A DNA stretch of 64,000 nucleotides from Limnochorda sp. L945t. GTDB taxonomy: Bacteria; Bacillota; Limnochordia; Limnochordales; Geochordaceae. Shown here one piece after another: positions 42,462 to 51,772 of this stretch. Location of the stretch: NCBI RefSeq assembly GCF_035593305.1, contig NZ_CP141615.1:2263722-2327721 (forward strand), read 5' to 3'. How positions within the stretch are numbered: position 1 is the stretch's first letter; each line of letters opens with the position of its first letter. Under the pieces are notes generated by a model. The model was not told the origin of the DNA and did no database searches. It saw nothing but the letters and a program-made list of their open reading frames with translations. The position numbers were made by a program, and so were the translations under genes.

Positions 42462-43337
42462 TTAGCCGCGCAGGCCGGTCAGCGCGATGCCTTCCACGAA
42501 CGTGCGCTGGGTGAGGCCAAACACCACGATGAGGGGCAGCGAGATGAGCGCCGCAGTGGCCATGACCAGCGCCCACTCGGAGTAATGCTGGCCGAAGAAC
42601 ATCTGGAGCCCCAGCTGCAGGGTGTACTGGCGCTCGTTCTGGAGGTAGATGAGGGGGCCCAGGAAGTCCGTCCACGATGCAACGAACTGGAACAGGGCCA
42701 CGGTCGCAAGCGCCGGACGGGTCAGAGGCACCACGATACTGCTGAAGATCCGGAGGTGATTGGCCCCGTCCACCACAGCCGCTTCCGAGAGCTCGTTGGG
42801 AATGGTCATGTAAAACTGCCGGAGCAAGAAGACGTAAAAGGCCCCGGCAAAGAAGTGCGGCACGACCAGGGGCCGGAAGGTACCCACCCAGCCCAACGTC
42901 TTGAAGAGGACGAACAGGGGTACCATGGTGACCTGGTACGGCAGCATCATGGTGGCCAGCACGAGGACGAACACGGCGTCACGCCCCGGCCACTGGATCT
43001 TCGAGAAACCGTAGGCCACCACGCTGCTGGAAAGGGTCACCGCCACTACGTTCATCACGGTGATGTACAGCGTGTTGCCCAGGTAGAGCATGAAGGGGAA
43101 GGCCTGGACCGCGTCCACGTAGTTGGCCCAGCGCGGGGCCCGGGGCAGGAGCGTCGGAGGCCACAGGAATATCTCCTTGTTGGTCTTCAGCGAGGTGGAG
43201 ACAAGCCAGAAGAACGGGAACAAGAAGACAATGCCGAGCCCGCCGAGCAGCACGTAGTGACCCCACAGTTGCAGTCGCCTGCGGTAATGCCATCCGGCCA
43301 GGCTCCCTACCGGCCGGGTCATCGCCCGCACCGTCAT
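42462..43337 (-). CDS. Carbohydrate ABC transporter permease, MalG-type
   Basis: One of two inner-membrane subunits of a CUT1 sugar importer. About 291 residues, six membrane helices. The EAA loop reads ELSEAAVVDGANHLRIFSSIVVPLTRPAL (near residues 190-218), the ATPase-contact motif of this family. ATG 43337 overlaps the MalF-type stop by ATGA; later ATGs at 43322 are possible. No ATPase is encoded in the operon, so a shared MsmX/UgpC-type ATPase must act in trans, as is common in Firmicutes. Confidence 0.92.
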   Translation of the reverse strand: MTVRAMTRPVGSLAGWHYRRRLQLWGHYVLLGGLGIVFLFPFFWLVSTSLKTNKEIFLWPPTLLPRAPRWANYVDAVQAFPFMLYLGNTLYITVMNVVAVTLSSSVVAYGFSKIQWPGRDAVFVLVLATMMLPYQVTMVPLFVLFKTLGWVGTFRPLVVPHFFAGAFYVFLLRQFYMTIPNELSEAAVVDGANHLRIFSSIVVPLTRPALATVALFQFVASWTDFLGPLIYLQNERQYTLQLGLQMFFGQHYSEWALVMATAALISLPLIVVFGLTQRTFVEGIALTGLRG

Positions 43338-44275
43338 ATGGGCCGCGCCCCCCCGTAGTGCACCCACCGGGACGAAGTCCGCAGGAGCACCAGCGTCGCC
43401 ACCAGCAGGATGAGGAACAGGATCCAGGCCATCGCCGAGGCGAGCCCCATCTTGAAGAAACGGAAGGCGTTGAGATAGAGGTAGAGCGCGTAGAACATCG
43501 TCGAGTTACGGGGTCCGCCCACCGCCAGCTGGCCACCGTAGCCCGTAGCGGAGAAAACGTACGCCTGGGTGAAGTACTGGAAGTACCCGATGATGTTGAC
43601 CACGACGGTGAAGAAGAGTACCGGCGAGATCATCGGAAGGGTGATGGCCGTGGTCTTGCGCCACGAGGTCGCACCGTCCAGCTCGGCCGCCTCGTACAGC
43701 TCCCTGGGTACCTCCTTGAGTGCCGCCAGGTAGATGACGACGGTGCCCCCGACTCCCCACATGCCCATGATGATGAGGGCAGGCTTGGACCACGCCGGAT
43801 CCACGAGCCATCCGGGTTCGGGAAGTCCCAGGAAGTTGAGGGCCGTGTTGAGGATACCGTAATTAGGATTGAAGATCCACCGCCATAGCAACGTCGAGGC
43901 CACGATGGGGACGACCGTCGGCAGGTAGTAGAGCGCCCGGAAAAAGGCGATGCCCTTGAGGGGACGCGCCAGCAGGAATGCCAGGACGAGCGCCCACAGC
44001 AAGTGGACCGGCAGCCCGACCAGCACCATGTACACCGTGTTTTTCATGGACTCGTAAAACGTGGGGTCGGCGAACAGGGTACTGAAGTTGGCCGCCCCCA
44101 CCCATCGCGGCGGGTTCATGAGGTTGTAGTCCGTGAAGCTGTAATAGAGGGACGAAACCACCGGCACGAGGGTAAATGCGAGGAACCCGACCAGCCAGGG
44201 CGAGATGAAACCAAGGCCCCACCAAAGCTCTCCACGTCTCCGACGTTCCAAGCGACGCAACGCCATCGCCCCCAT
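43334..44275 (-). CDS. Carbohydrate ABC transporter permease, MalF-type
   Basis: Partner permease of the CUT1 importer. 313 residues. Six helices follow a basic N-terminus (RRLERRRRGELWWGLGFISPWLVGFLAFTL). EAA motif is ELYEAAELDGATSWRKTTAITLPMISPVL. It starts 50 bp after the binding-protein stop, across a strong hairpin that may adjust permease expression below that of the binding protein. The substrate is presumably an oligosaccharide handled by the two large enzymes downstream. Confidence 0.92.
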   Translation of the reverse strand: MGAMALRRLERRRRGELWWGLGFISPWLVGFLAFTLVPVVSSLYYSFTDYNLMNPPRWVGAANFSTLFADPTFYESMKNTVYMVLVGLPVHLLWALVLAFLLARPLKGIAFFRALYYLPTVVPIVASTLLWRWIFNPNYGILNTALNFLGLPEPGWLVDPAWSKPALIIMGMWGVGGTVVIYLAALKEVPRELYEAAELDGATSWRKTTAITLPMISPVLFFTVVVNIIGYFQYFTQAYVFSATGYGGQLAVGGPRNSTMFYALYLYLNAFRFFKMGLASAMAWILFLILLVATLVLLRTSSRWVHYGGARPI

Positions 44276-44287
44276 GGAAGACTGCGG

Positions 44288-44313
44288 GGGCGGCTCCCGC
44301 GAGGGAGCCGCCC
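44288..44313 (-). terminator. 11-bp hairpin with GCGA-type loop between binding-protein and permease genes
   Basis: GGGCGGCTCCC (44288-44298) and GGGAGCCGCCC (44303-44313) pair perfectly around a 4-nt loop. No T-run follows. Its place suggests an mRNA-stability element or partial terminator, favouring binding protein over permeases. Confidence 0.6.
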
Positions 44314-44325
44314 GGCCCTGACTCC

Positions 44326-45585
44326 CTACTTTTGCTGTGCCGCGAACTCCTTGAGGGCTTGTTCTGCGTCCCTTTCACCGGCGAGGATGCTGTCGATGAC
44401 CGGGGTGAGCTTCTGTATGTACTCGTCGTTGCCCGGAAAGATCGGCGAGGTGAGGAACCGGCCCTCGCGGAGCAAGGGCAGGGCGTCCTTCAGGACCGGC
44501 ATCTTCTCCAGGAACTCCGGAGTCTCGTTGAGCGCCATCCGGGCCGAACCGCTGGAGATGCCCAGCGCCAGAAGCCGGTTGCCGTCGCCTGCCGACAGCC
44601 ACTTGATGAACTCCCAGGCCTCCTGAGGATGCTTGGAGCCCTTCGGAATGCCCCAGACCGACCCGCCCCAGTTGCCGAATCCGGGAGAGCCGTCGACCCT
44701 GGGATACGGGAAACGCCCGTAATGGAAATCGGGAGCGTACCACTTGGTGAAGTTGACGATCCACTCGCCCCAGTTGTCCTGGATGGAGATCTTCCCGGAG
44801 AAGAAGGGGTTTTCGGGGCTGGCGTAGCTACCCAGGGATTCCTGGAAGGCCCGAAGCGCCGGATACCCGTACTTGGCATAGAAGCTGCGCATCCAGCGAG
44901 CAGCCTGGATGACCTCCGGGGCATCGGGCGTAGGCACGCGACGCTTCGCGTCGTAGACACTCCCGTTGAACATGTAGGTACTCAGCACGATGTCCGAGGG
45001 GAGGTACCCGATCCGCTGGATGCGGCCGCGGGTCACCTGGTACAGCTTATGAGCCCACTCCTCGAGCTCAGCCGTGGTCTTGGGCGCCCGGTCGGGGAGA
45101 CCCGCATCCTTGAAGTGGTCCTTGTTGTACGCAATCATGGAATAGTTGGCCAGCACGGGCATCGCATACAGCTCGCCCTGGTAGTGCACCGCTTCCCACA
45201 CCGGTGCCACGTACTCCTCGCCCTTGATCCCGTCCTTTTTCGCGTACGAGGAGAGCGGGACCAGCGCACCCCGGCTGGCAAGATCTGCTACCTGCGTCCA
45301 CCAGATGGCCGACACGACGTCCGGCGGCGTCCCCGCGGCGATGGAGGTGAGCAACTTGTCGTAGGCGCCGAAAATCGTGACCGGCTCGACCACGATGTTG
45401 GGGTGCGTCTTGTTGAACTGTGCCACGACGTCCTCGACGACCTTCTTCTCGTCGCCGCCCCACCCATGCCAGTAGACGAGCTTGGTCGGTGCAGCCATCA
45501 CCGAAGAGGCAACCCCCAGCAGGACCAGCGCCGCCACCACACCCCATGCTACCGCTTGCCCAACACTGGCTCGCCTCGCTCTCAT
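44326..45585 (-). CDS. Extracellular solute-binding protein of a CUT1 sugar ABC transporter
   Basis: Captures the sugar outside the membrane and hands it to the MalF/G-type permeases. About 419 residues from ATG 45585, which has AGGAGG with 9-nt spacing; the open frame further upstream to 45696 is untranslated leader. The signal peptide has a basic start and a hydrophobic core ending ASSVMAAPTK. No lipobox cysteine is seen, so it is released rather than lipid-anchored, which fits a periplasm. Family 1 features are KLVYWHGWGGDEKKVVEDVVAQFNKTHPNI and GNWGGSVWGIPKGSKHPQEAWEFIKWL. First gene of the eight-gene locus. Confidence 0.93.
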   Translation of the reverse strand: MRARRASVGQAVAWGVVAALVLLGVASSVMAAPTKLVYWHGWGGDEKKVVEDVVAQFNKTHPNIVVEPVTIFGAYDKLLTSIAAGTPPDVVSAIWWTQVADLASRGALVPLSSYAKKDGIKGEEYVAPVWEAVHYQGELYAMPVLANYSMIAYNKDHFKDAGLPDRAPKTTAELEEWAHKLYQVTRGRIQRIGYLPSDIVLSTYMFNGSVYDAKRRVPTPDAPEVIQAARWMRSFYAKYGYPALRAFQESLGSYASPENPFFSGKISIQDNWGEWIVNFTKWYAPDFHYGRFPYPRVDGSPGFGNWGGSVWGIPKGSKHPQEAWEFIKWLSAGDGNRLLALGISSGSARMALNETPEFLEKMPVLKDALPLLREGRFLTSPIFPGNDEYIQKLTPVIDSILAGERDAEQALKEFAAQQK

Positions 45586-45860
45586 CTGTGCGAACCTCCT
45601 TTCAGCAGTACGCAACCGGTACCCATGCCGGCAACGGAACGGCCTTTTCGCCGCCCGGTAACCGTATTCTCGGATCAGTGGAGAACTCCTTCCCATCCGT
45701 GCAAAAACCGGAGATGTTCTTCACCGCCCCATCCGCACCGCCATGACTGGCTGGGGTGTTGCCGCAGTCGGCCGTGACCGGTATGATGCCCGCGTGCATG
45801 GCGCTTCCCCGATCGGGCGTCCCACGCCGAGAAGTGGTCGACTGCGAAGGGGCGGCCTCT
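45586..45860. promoter_or_regulatory. Divergent regulatory region between the carbohydrate locus and the Crp/Fnr gene
   Basis: 275 bp that should hold promoters for both directions. On the minus strand TTGCAC (near 45711-45706) is a possible -35, but its -10 is unclear. No convincing Crp/Fnr palindrome (TGTGA-N6-TCACA or TTGAT-N4-ATCAA) is visible. Confidence 0.3.
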
Positions 45861-46616
45861 GTGGAAGGTCATGGTCGTACCACCGCCTGCGGTAGGCCGG
45901 TCGCATCCTCCTCGGACCCCTCCCCGGTGCCCGCGCACGCGGCTTGCTTCCGCCGCGTTCCCCTCTTCGCGGAGCTGACCGAGCCGGAGCTCGAGGAGCT
46001 GGCCGCCGGTTCCCACCCCCGGCACTTTCGTTCGGGCGAGGTGGTCTTCCGGGCGGGCGAGGCGCCCGGGTACCTGTACGTGGTTTCGTCCGGTCTGGTA
46101 AAGGTGGTCCGGACGAGCGCGGACGGTCGCGAGCAGGTGGTGCGCCTGCTGGGGCCGGGGGATTTCTACGGCGAGCTGGCACTGTTCCACCCCCAGCCCC
46201 TTCCGGCGACGGCGGTGGCGCTCGCCGAAGCCGAGATCTGTTTGCTGAGCCGCCCTCACGTGGAGGCGCTCCTCCGGTGCAACCCCGCGGCCAGCCTCAA
46301 GATGCTCCGGGCGCTGTCGGCACGGGTCGGGGAGCTCGAGGCCCTGGTGGAGCAGCTCGCCGTACACCCGGTCGAGGAGCGGGTGGCGGCCCTGCTGGTC
46401 AAGCTGGCCACCGCCGGCGGCCCCATCGCGGACGGCGTGGTGGTGAAGCTGCCCCTCAAGCAGGAGGAACTGGCCCGCGTCGTGGGAACCACGCAGGAGA
46501 CCCTCAGCCGCCGGCTCCACGTGTTGGAGGACGAAGGCATCATCCGCCTCGAGGGTCGCCGCCTGGTGCGGCTACTGGACGCCGCCCGGCTCATCGAGCG
46601 CGCCGGCCGGATCTGA
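45861..46616 (+). CDS. Crp/Fnr family transcriptional regulator
   Basis: cNMP-binding-fold regulator. About 251 residues from GTG 45861, which has GAAGGGG 8 nt upstream; earlier in-frame ATGs at 45756 and 45798 would add a tail without homology. The N-terminal beta-roll has FRSGEVVFRAGEAPGYLYVVSSGLVKVVRT and LGPGDFYGELALFH; a long dimer helix follows, then the HTH LKQEELARVVGTTQETLSRRLHVLEDEGIIRLEGRRLVRLLD. There is no Fnr-type cysteine cluster, so it is not an oxygen-sensing Fe-S Fnr. It precedes a metal-binding protein and metal ATPase on the same strand, so it may control metal export. Confidence 0.88.
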   Translation: MEGHGRTTACGRPVASSSDPSPVPAHAACFRRVPLFAELTEPELEELAAGSHPRHFRSGEVVFRAGEAPGYLYVVSSGLVKVVRTSADGREQVVRLLGPGDFYGELALFHPQPLPATAVALAEAEICLLSRPHVEALLRCNPAASLKMLRALSARVGELEALVEQLAVHPVEERVAALLVKLATAGGPIADGVVVKLPLKQEELARVVGTTQETLSRRLHVLEDEGIIRLEGRRLVRLLDAARLIERAGRI

Positions 46617-46712
46617 ACAGCTTCTCGATGTTTATGACCCGCATCATCAACTTCGGGCTCCCGGGCATGCCATCATCGGCCTGCAAGGGGACATACCTCG
46701 AAGGGGGAGACC

Positions 46713-46949
46713 ATGATGGTGCGGGAGACGTTCCAGCTGGACAACATCCACTGCCCGAGCTGCGTCGCCAAGATTGAGAAGGCCGTCGCAGCCATGCGCG
46801 GCGTGAGCTCCGCCAGGATGGCCTTTGCGACCGGCCGGCTCGCGGTCGATTATGACCCCACGGTCATCGAGCCGGGGGCCATCGCCGCCACCGTGAGCCG
46901 CCTGGGCTACCCGGCCCGATCCATCCGCCGCCAGGAGTTGGGGAGCTGA
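46713..46949 (+). CDS. Heavy-metal-associated (HMA) domain protein
   Basis: Small soluble metal chaperone. 77-78 residues with the ferredoxin-like HMA fold; the metal site is IHCPSC (residues 13-18), followed by KIEKAVAAMRGVSSARMAFATGRLAVDYDP. ATG pair 46713/46716 after GAAGGGGGAGA. Its stop shares one base with the ATPase ATG (TGATG), so it is the separated N-terminal metal domain of the ATPase it precedes. The metal is probably copper, zinc or cadmium. Confidence 0.9.
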   Translation: MMVRETFQLDNIHCPSCVAKIEKAVAAMRGVSSARMAFATGRLAVDYDPTVIEPGAIAATVSRLGYPARSIRRQELGS

Positions 46950-48934
46950 TGGCCATGCTGCGGGCCTTTCGCACCGAGGCCCCCCTCCGCCGGGTGACGG
47001 CCGCGGCAACCCTCATGGCCGCGGCCTGGCTCTACCAGGCGCTCGGGTACCAGGGCAGCCACCTCGTCTACCCGGGCCTCATGGCAGCTGCCGCCCTCGT
47101 CTCGGGCCAGGTGCTGGCCCGCCGGGCTGTCGAGGGCCTGCGGATGCGGGTCGCGACCATCGAACTCCTGGTGAGCGTGGCGGCCGCGGGAGCACTCGCC
47201 ATCGGAGAGTACTGGGAAGCCGCGGCCGTCACGGTCCTCTTCGACCTCGGAGGGTACCTCGAGTGGAAGACGCTCGAGCGGGCGCGCGCCGCCATCCGGG
47301 AGCTGGCGGAGTGGGTGCCGCGCACGGCCAGGGTGCGCCGCCCCGACGGCAGCGAAGCCACCGTCCGGGTCGAGGAGGTCCGGCCCGGCGACGTCATGGT
47401 GGTGCGGTCGGGTGAAAAGCTGGCAGCGGACGGGGTCGTGGTGCGCGGCGAGGCGGAGGTCGACGAGTCCGCGCTCACCGGTGAACCCATGCCCGTGTCC
47501 AAGGCCATCGGCGACCGGGTGATGGCAGGCAGCGTAACCGTAGTGGGTTTCATCGAGGTCCGCGCCACCCGGGTGGGGGAGGAGACCACCTTCGGGCGCA
47601 TCCTGCAGCTGGTAGGCGAGGCCCAGGAGGCCAGGCCCAAGGTGCAGACGGCGGTGGAACGGTTCGCCCGCTACTACACGCCGGGCATCCTGGGGCTCTC
47701 GGCCGCCACCCTCCTCATCACCCGAGACACCCGCCTCGCGCTCACCCTGCTCGTAGTAGGGTGCCCCGGCGCGCTCGTCCTGGCAGCGCCGGTTTCGATC
47801 GTGGCCGGCCTCGGGCACGCCGCCCGCAACGGCATCCTCATCAAGGGAGGCCGGCGTCTCGATACCCTGGCGGCGGTGGATGCACTGGCGTTCGACAAGA
47901 CTGGTACCCTCACGGCGGGGCGCCCCGAAGTGGTGGCGGTTCACACGCTGGCAGGGCCCACCGGCACCGAATCGGATGAGACCGCAGAAGCGTCCCTGCT
48001 GCGCCTGGCGGGGGCGGTCGAAAAGGGCTCTGAGCATCCGCTCGCAGCTGCCCTACTGGAGCGGGCCGCCAGGGCTCGCGGCGTGGGCAGCATCCCCGAT
48101 CCGCAACGGCTCCGGGTGTACCCGGGCCGCGGGGTGGCCGCCCACGTGGGTGGACAAAGGGTGCTCGTCGGCAATCAGCGGCTGATGGAGGCGGAAGGGG
48201 TGCACCCCGCACCCCGGGCCGCGGAGCTCGCCGCCCTGGAAGAATCCCAGGGGCGTACCGCCGTCCTGGTGGCGGTCGACGGCCGCGTGGCCGGTGTGCT
48301 GGCCCTCGCCGACCGTGTTCGGGAAAGTGCGGCCCGCATGATGGAGGAGTTGCGGCAGGCCGGGGTGCGCCGCACCGTGATCCTGACGGGCGACGGCGAG
48401 CTCACGGCCGGGATGGTCGCGCGCTCCGTCGGCATCGACGAGGTGCGAGCGCGGCTGCTTCCGGAGGAGAAGGTGCGGGAGGTCGCCCGGCTCAAGGCAC
48501 AAGGCTACACGGTCGCCATGGTCGGGGAAGGGATCAACGACGCGCCGGCCCTGGCCGCGGCCGACGTGAGCATCGCCATCGGAGCGGGCGGCACGGACGC
48601 CGCCATGGAGGCGGCCGACGTGGCTCTCATCGCGGACGACCTGGAGAAAATCCCTTACGCCATCGGGCTGGCAAAGGCCATCGTCGCCAACATCCGCCAG
48701 AACCTGGCCTTCGCCGTGGTCGTGGTGCTGTCGTTGGTGGCAGGGGTCCTCGGCGGCGTGGTGGACCTCGCCTCCGGGATGCTGGTCCACGAGCTGAGCG
48801 TGCTCCTGGTCATCCTCAACGGCATGCGCCTGCTGCGCTGGCGCCCGACATCGCAGCCGGTATCCCGCCGGCCCTTCCATCCGCGCTCGGGCCGTACGCT
48901 CTCCCCGGCTCCCGGCGGGAGCGTACCTTCATGA
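46949..48934 (+). CDS. P1B-type heavy-metal-translocating ATPase with CPG motif
   Basis: Metal-export P-type ATPase of the cytoplasmic membrane. 661 residues, no fused HMA domain (that is the gene upstream). Conserved blocks: DESALTGEPMPVSK (actuator), FDKTGTLTAGRP with the phosphorylated aspartate near residue 316, SEHPLAAAL (HP locus), and GEGINDAPALAAADVSIA. The membrane metal motif is GCPGALVLA (near 270-278): Cys-Pro-Gly rather than the usual Cys-Pro-Cys or Ser-Pro-Cys. This changes one metal ligand and makes specificity uncertain. The C-terminal ~25 residues are a low-complexity tail. A strong terminator follows. Confidence 0.9.
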   Translation: MAMLRAFRTEAPLRRVTAAATLMAAAWLYQALGYQGSHLVYPGLMAAAALVSGQVLARRAVEGLRMRVATIELLVSVAAAGALAIGEYWEAAAVTVLFDLGGYLEWKTLERARAAIRELAEWVPRTARVRRPDGSEATVRVEEVRPGDVMVVRSGEKLAADGVVVRGEAEVDESALTGEPMPVSKAIGDRVMAGSVTVVGFIEVRATRVGEETTFGRILQLVGEAQEARPKVQTAVERFARYYTPGILGLSAATLLITRDTRLALTLLVVGCPGALVLAAPVSIVAGLGHAARNGILIKGGRRLDTLAAVDALAFDKTGTLTAGRPEVVAVHTLAGPTGTESDETAEASLLRLAGAVEKGSEHPLAAALLERAARARGVGSIPDPQRLRVYPGRGVAAHVGGQRVLVGNQRLMEAEGVHPAPRAAELAALEESQGRTAVLVAVDGRVAGVLALADRVRESAARMMEELRQAGVRRTVILTGDGELTAGMVARSVGIDEVRARLLPEEKVREVARLKAQGYTVAMVGEGINDAPALAAADVSIAIGAGGTDAAMEAADVALIADDLEKIPYAIGLAKAIVANIRQNLAFAVVVVLSLVAGVLGGVVDLASGMLVHELSVLLVILNGMRLLRWRPTSQPVSRRPFHPRSGRTLSPAPGGSVPS

Positions 48935-48963
48935 CCACGGGGACGCGGGCGCTGCGAAAACAG

Positions 48964-48993
48964 GGCCGGCCGGGAGCTCGTTCCCGGCCGGCC
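48964..48993. terminator. 12-bp bidirectional hairpin terminator
   Basis: GGCCGGCCGGGA (48964-48975) pairs perfectly with TCCCGGCCGGCC (48982-48993) around a 6-nt loop, between the convergent ATPase gene and a small minus-strand gene. Confidence 0.7.
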
Positions 48994-49024
48994 AGTCGTT
49001 TCAAGGCCTATCTTGCTGCGTTGC

Positions 49025-49237
49025 TCAGCCCTCCGGATGGCTCCAGTGCATCTTGAAGCTTTCGATCGCGTCCCCGTCGATCACGTACTCCGCATCGGGC
49101 CCCCGAAACGTGATGACCCGCCGTGCCGTGTCGAAGGTCGTGTCTCCCAGGTGGAACTCGAACACCTGGCCGCTGGTCGTCCGGACGATGACCTCGCCCC
49201 ACCGTTTCAACTGTTCTTGGATGATTTCCATCTTCAT
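49025..49237 (-). CDS. Small hypothetical protein
   Basis: 70 residues: MKMEIIQEQLKRWGEVIV at the N-terminus, then alternating strands (TTSGQVFEFHLGDTTFDTARRVITF) and a closing FKMHWSHPEG. It looks like a compact beta-rich domain without membrane or signal segments. A GGAGG lies upstream of the ATG (GCCTGGAGGCGAATGCC). Codon use and start site support a real gene. I do not recognise a family. It is a single-gene unit between a terminator and azlD. Confidence 0.6.
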   Translation of the reverse strand: MKMEIIQEQLKRWGEVIVRTTSGQVFEFHLGDTTFDTARRVITFRGPDAEYVIDGDAIESFKMHWSHPEG

Positions 49238-49288
49238 GGCATTCGCCTCCAGGCACAGTTTACCCGATTCCCGCTCCCGCTTCCCAGA

Positions 49289-49657
49289 TCACGCCACAAG
49301 AGCGACGGCCCAGTACGACACGACGCCCACCAGCACCGTCAGCCCGAGGTGGCGCCAGCGCAGCGCCGTCCACGTGGTGGGCACCAGAGCGACCAGCGCA
49401 ATGCCCGTCTCCCGGGGCAATCCTGGCCCCGGCCTTGCCGGCAGCAGCGCACTCACCAGCAGAGCGCCGATGACCGCCGGCGCCACCAGGGAGAGTGCAC
49501 GCATCACGCTGCCGGCGCGCCCCGGCGACTGCGACGCTCCCGCCGGGGTACGGCCGAGGGCAGCGAGCAGAGGGATCAGCCGCATGAGATAAGTGCCGAT
49601 GCCGGCGGCAAGGAAGAGGGCCAGCATCTCCGGCCTCACGCCGGCCAGTGCGCTCAT
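49289..49657 (-). CDS. azlD: Branched-chain amino acid transport protein AzlD family
   Basis: Small membrane subunit of the AzlCD branched-chain amino acid exporter. About 122 residues with three to four helices; GIGTYLMRLIPLLAALGR and LSLVAPAVIGALLVSALL are typical. ATG 49657 overlaps the azlC stop by ATGA, the usual gene pairing. Confidence 0.88.
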   Translation of the reverse strand: MSALAGVRPEMLALFLAAGIGTYLMRLIPLLAALGRTPAGASQSPGRAGSVMRALSLVAPAVIGALLVSALLPARPGPGLPRETGIALVALVPTTWTALRWRHLGLTVLVGVVSYWAVALVA

Positions 49658-50412
49658 CGCGGTTTGACCGCCTCCATCGACGGCCCGGGCTCTGGCCGTT
49701 GCCGCTCGAGCCGCGCCACCGCAAGCCCGGCAAGCGGGCCCACCACTCCGGCGGTCAGCACGCCCCACCGGCCCCGACCGAGAAGCCATGCCGCCAGGGC
49801 GACCGCACCGCCCACGAACGCGCTGGCGGGCATCCCCAGCTCCTTGCGGGGAGCGACCAGGGAAACCAGCAACGCGACGAAAAGGGCCGGTAGAGCGAAG
49901 TTCATGGCCGGTGCGACGGAAGGGAGGAGCGTGGCTGCCGCCTGCCCTCCGGCCGCGCCCATCCACGTGCCGAGTACCCAGGAGCCATAGGCAGCCACCT
50001 CGAGACCGAAAAGCCAGGCCCCCGATGCAGGCGTTCGCGGCAGGATCCCGGACGCCACCGCGAACACCTCGTCGGTGAGCCCGAAGGCGGCGAGCGCCGC
50101 CGCCGGGCGGCTGAGCCGGGAAAGCCACGGAGCGAGCGCCGGCCCGTACAGCACGTGGCGCAAATTGAGGACGAGCGCCGTGACCGCGGCCGCCACTCCC
50201 GGCACTCCCGCCCCGATCATGCCCGCCAGGGCGAACTGGCTGGCGCCAGCGTAGACGAGCAGCGACATCGCGACGCTCTCCTGCACGCTCAAGCCCGCCT
50301 GGCGCGCCGCGGCGCCAAACGCTACGGCAGCGGGAACGTACCCCACGACGATGGGAAGAGCAGCCCTCGCACCCTCTAGCCCGCGGCGCCAGGGCTCGGT
50401 ACCGGTGGACAT
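49654..50412 (-). CDS. azlC: Branched-chain amino acid exporter AzlC family
   Basis: Main membrane subunit of the AzlCD exporter. 252 residues; ALPIVVGYVPAAVAFGAAARQAGLSVQESVAMSLLVYAGASQFALAGM and the NLRHVLYGPALAPWL segment are family hallmarks. ATG 50412 is chosen by homology; the frame is open further upstream opposite the racemase gene. It lies 68 bp after the racemase gene on the same strand, so amino-acid metabolism and export may be co-expressed. Confidence 0.9.
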   Translation of the reverse strand: MSTGTEPWRRGLEGARAALPIVVGYVPAAVAFGAAARQAGLSVQESVAMSLLVYAGASQFALAGMIGAGVPGVAAAVTALVLNLRHVLYGPALAPWLSRLSRPAAALAAFGLTDEVFAVASGILPRTPASGAWLFGLEVAAYGSWVLGTWMGAAGGQAAATLLPSVAPAMNFALPALFVALLVSLVAPRKELGMPASAFVGGAVALAAWLLGRGRWGVLTAGVVGPLAGLAVARLERQRPEPGPSMEAVKPR

Positions 50413-50480
50413 GGGGCGTTGGTTCGCCGGGCCGCGGGTACCTCCTGCGCCCCGGGCCGGCCGCTCGCCGCAACGCGCCC

Positions 50481-51629
<1,149 letters not shown>

Positions 51630-51772
51630 CGTCACGACCTCCGGCGCCGGAGCCAGCAGTCGGGGCCCCGGCCGATGCTGGGAAGGAAGCTTCCCGTGAC
51701 CGGGCGGATCTCCTGCGCCCGGCGTCGAATGGAGGTCTCGGGCCACGAGGGCAAGAGAGAGGAAGTGGGCTC

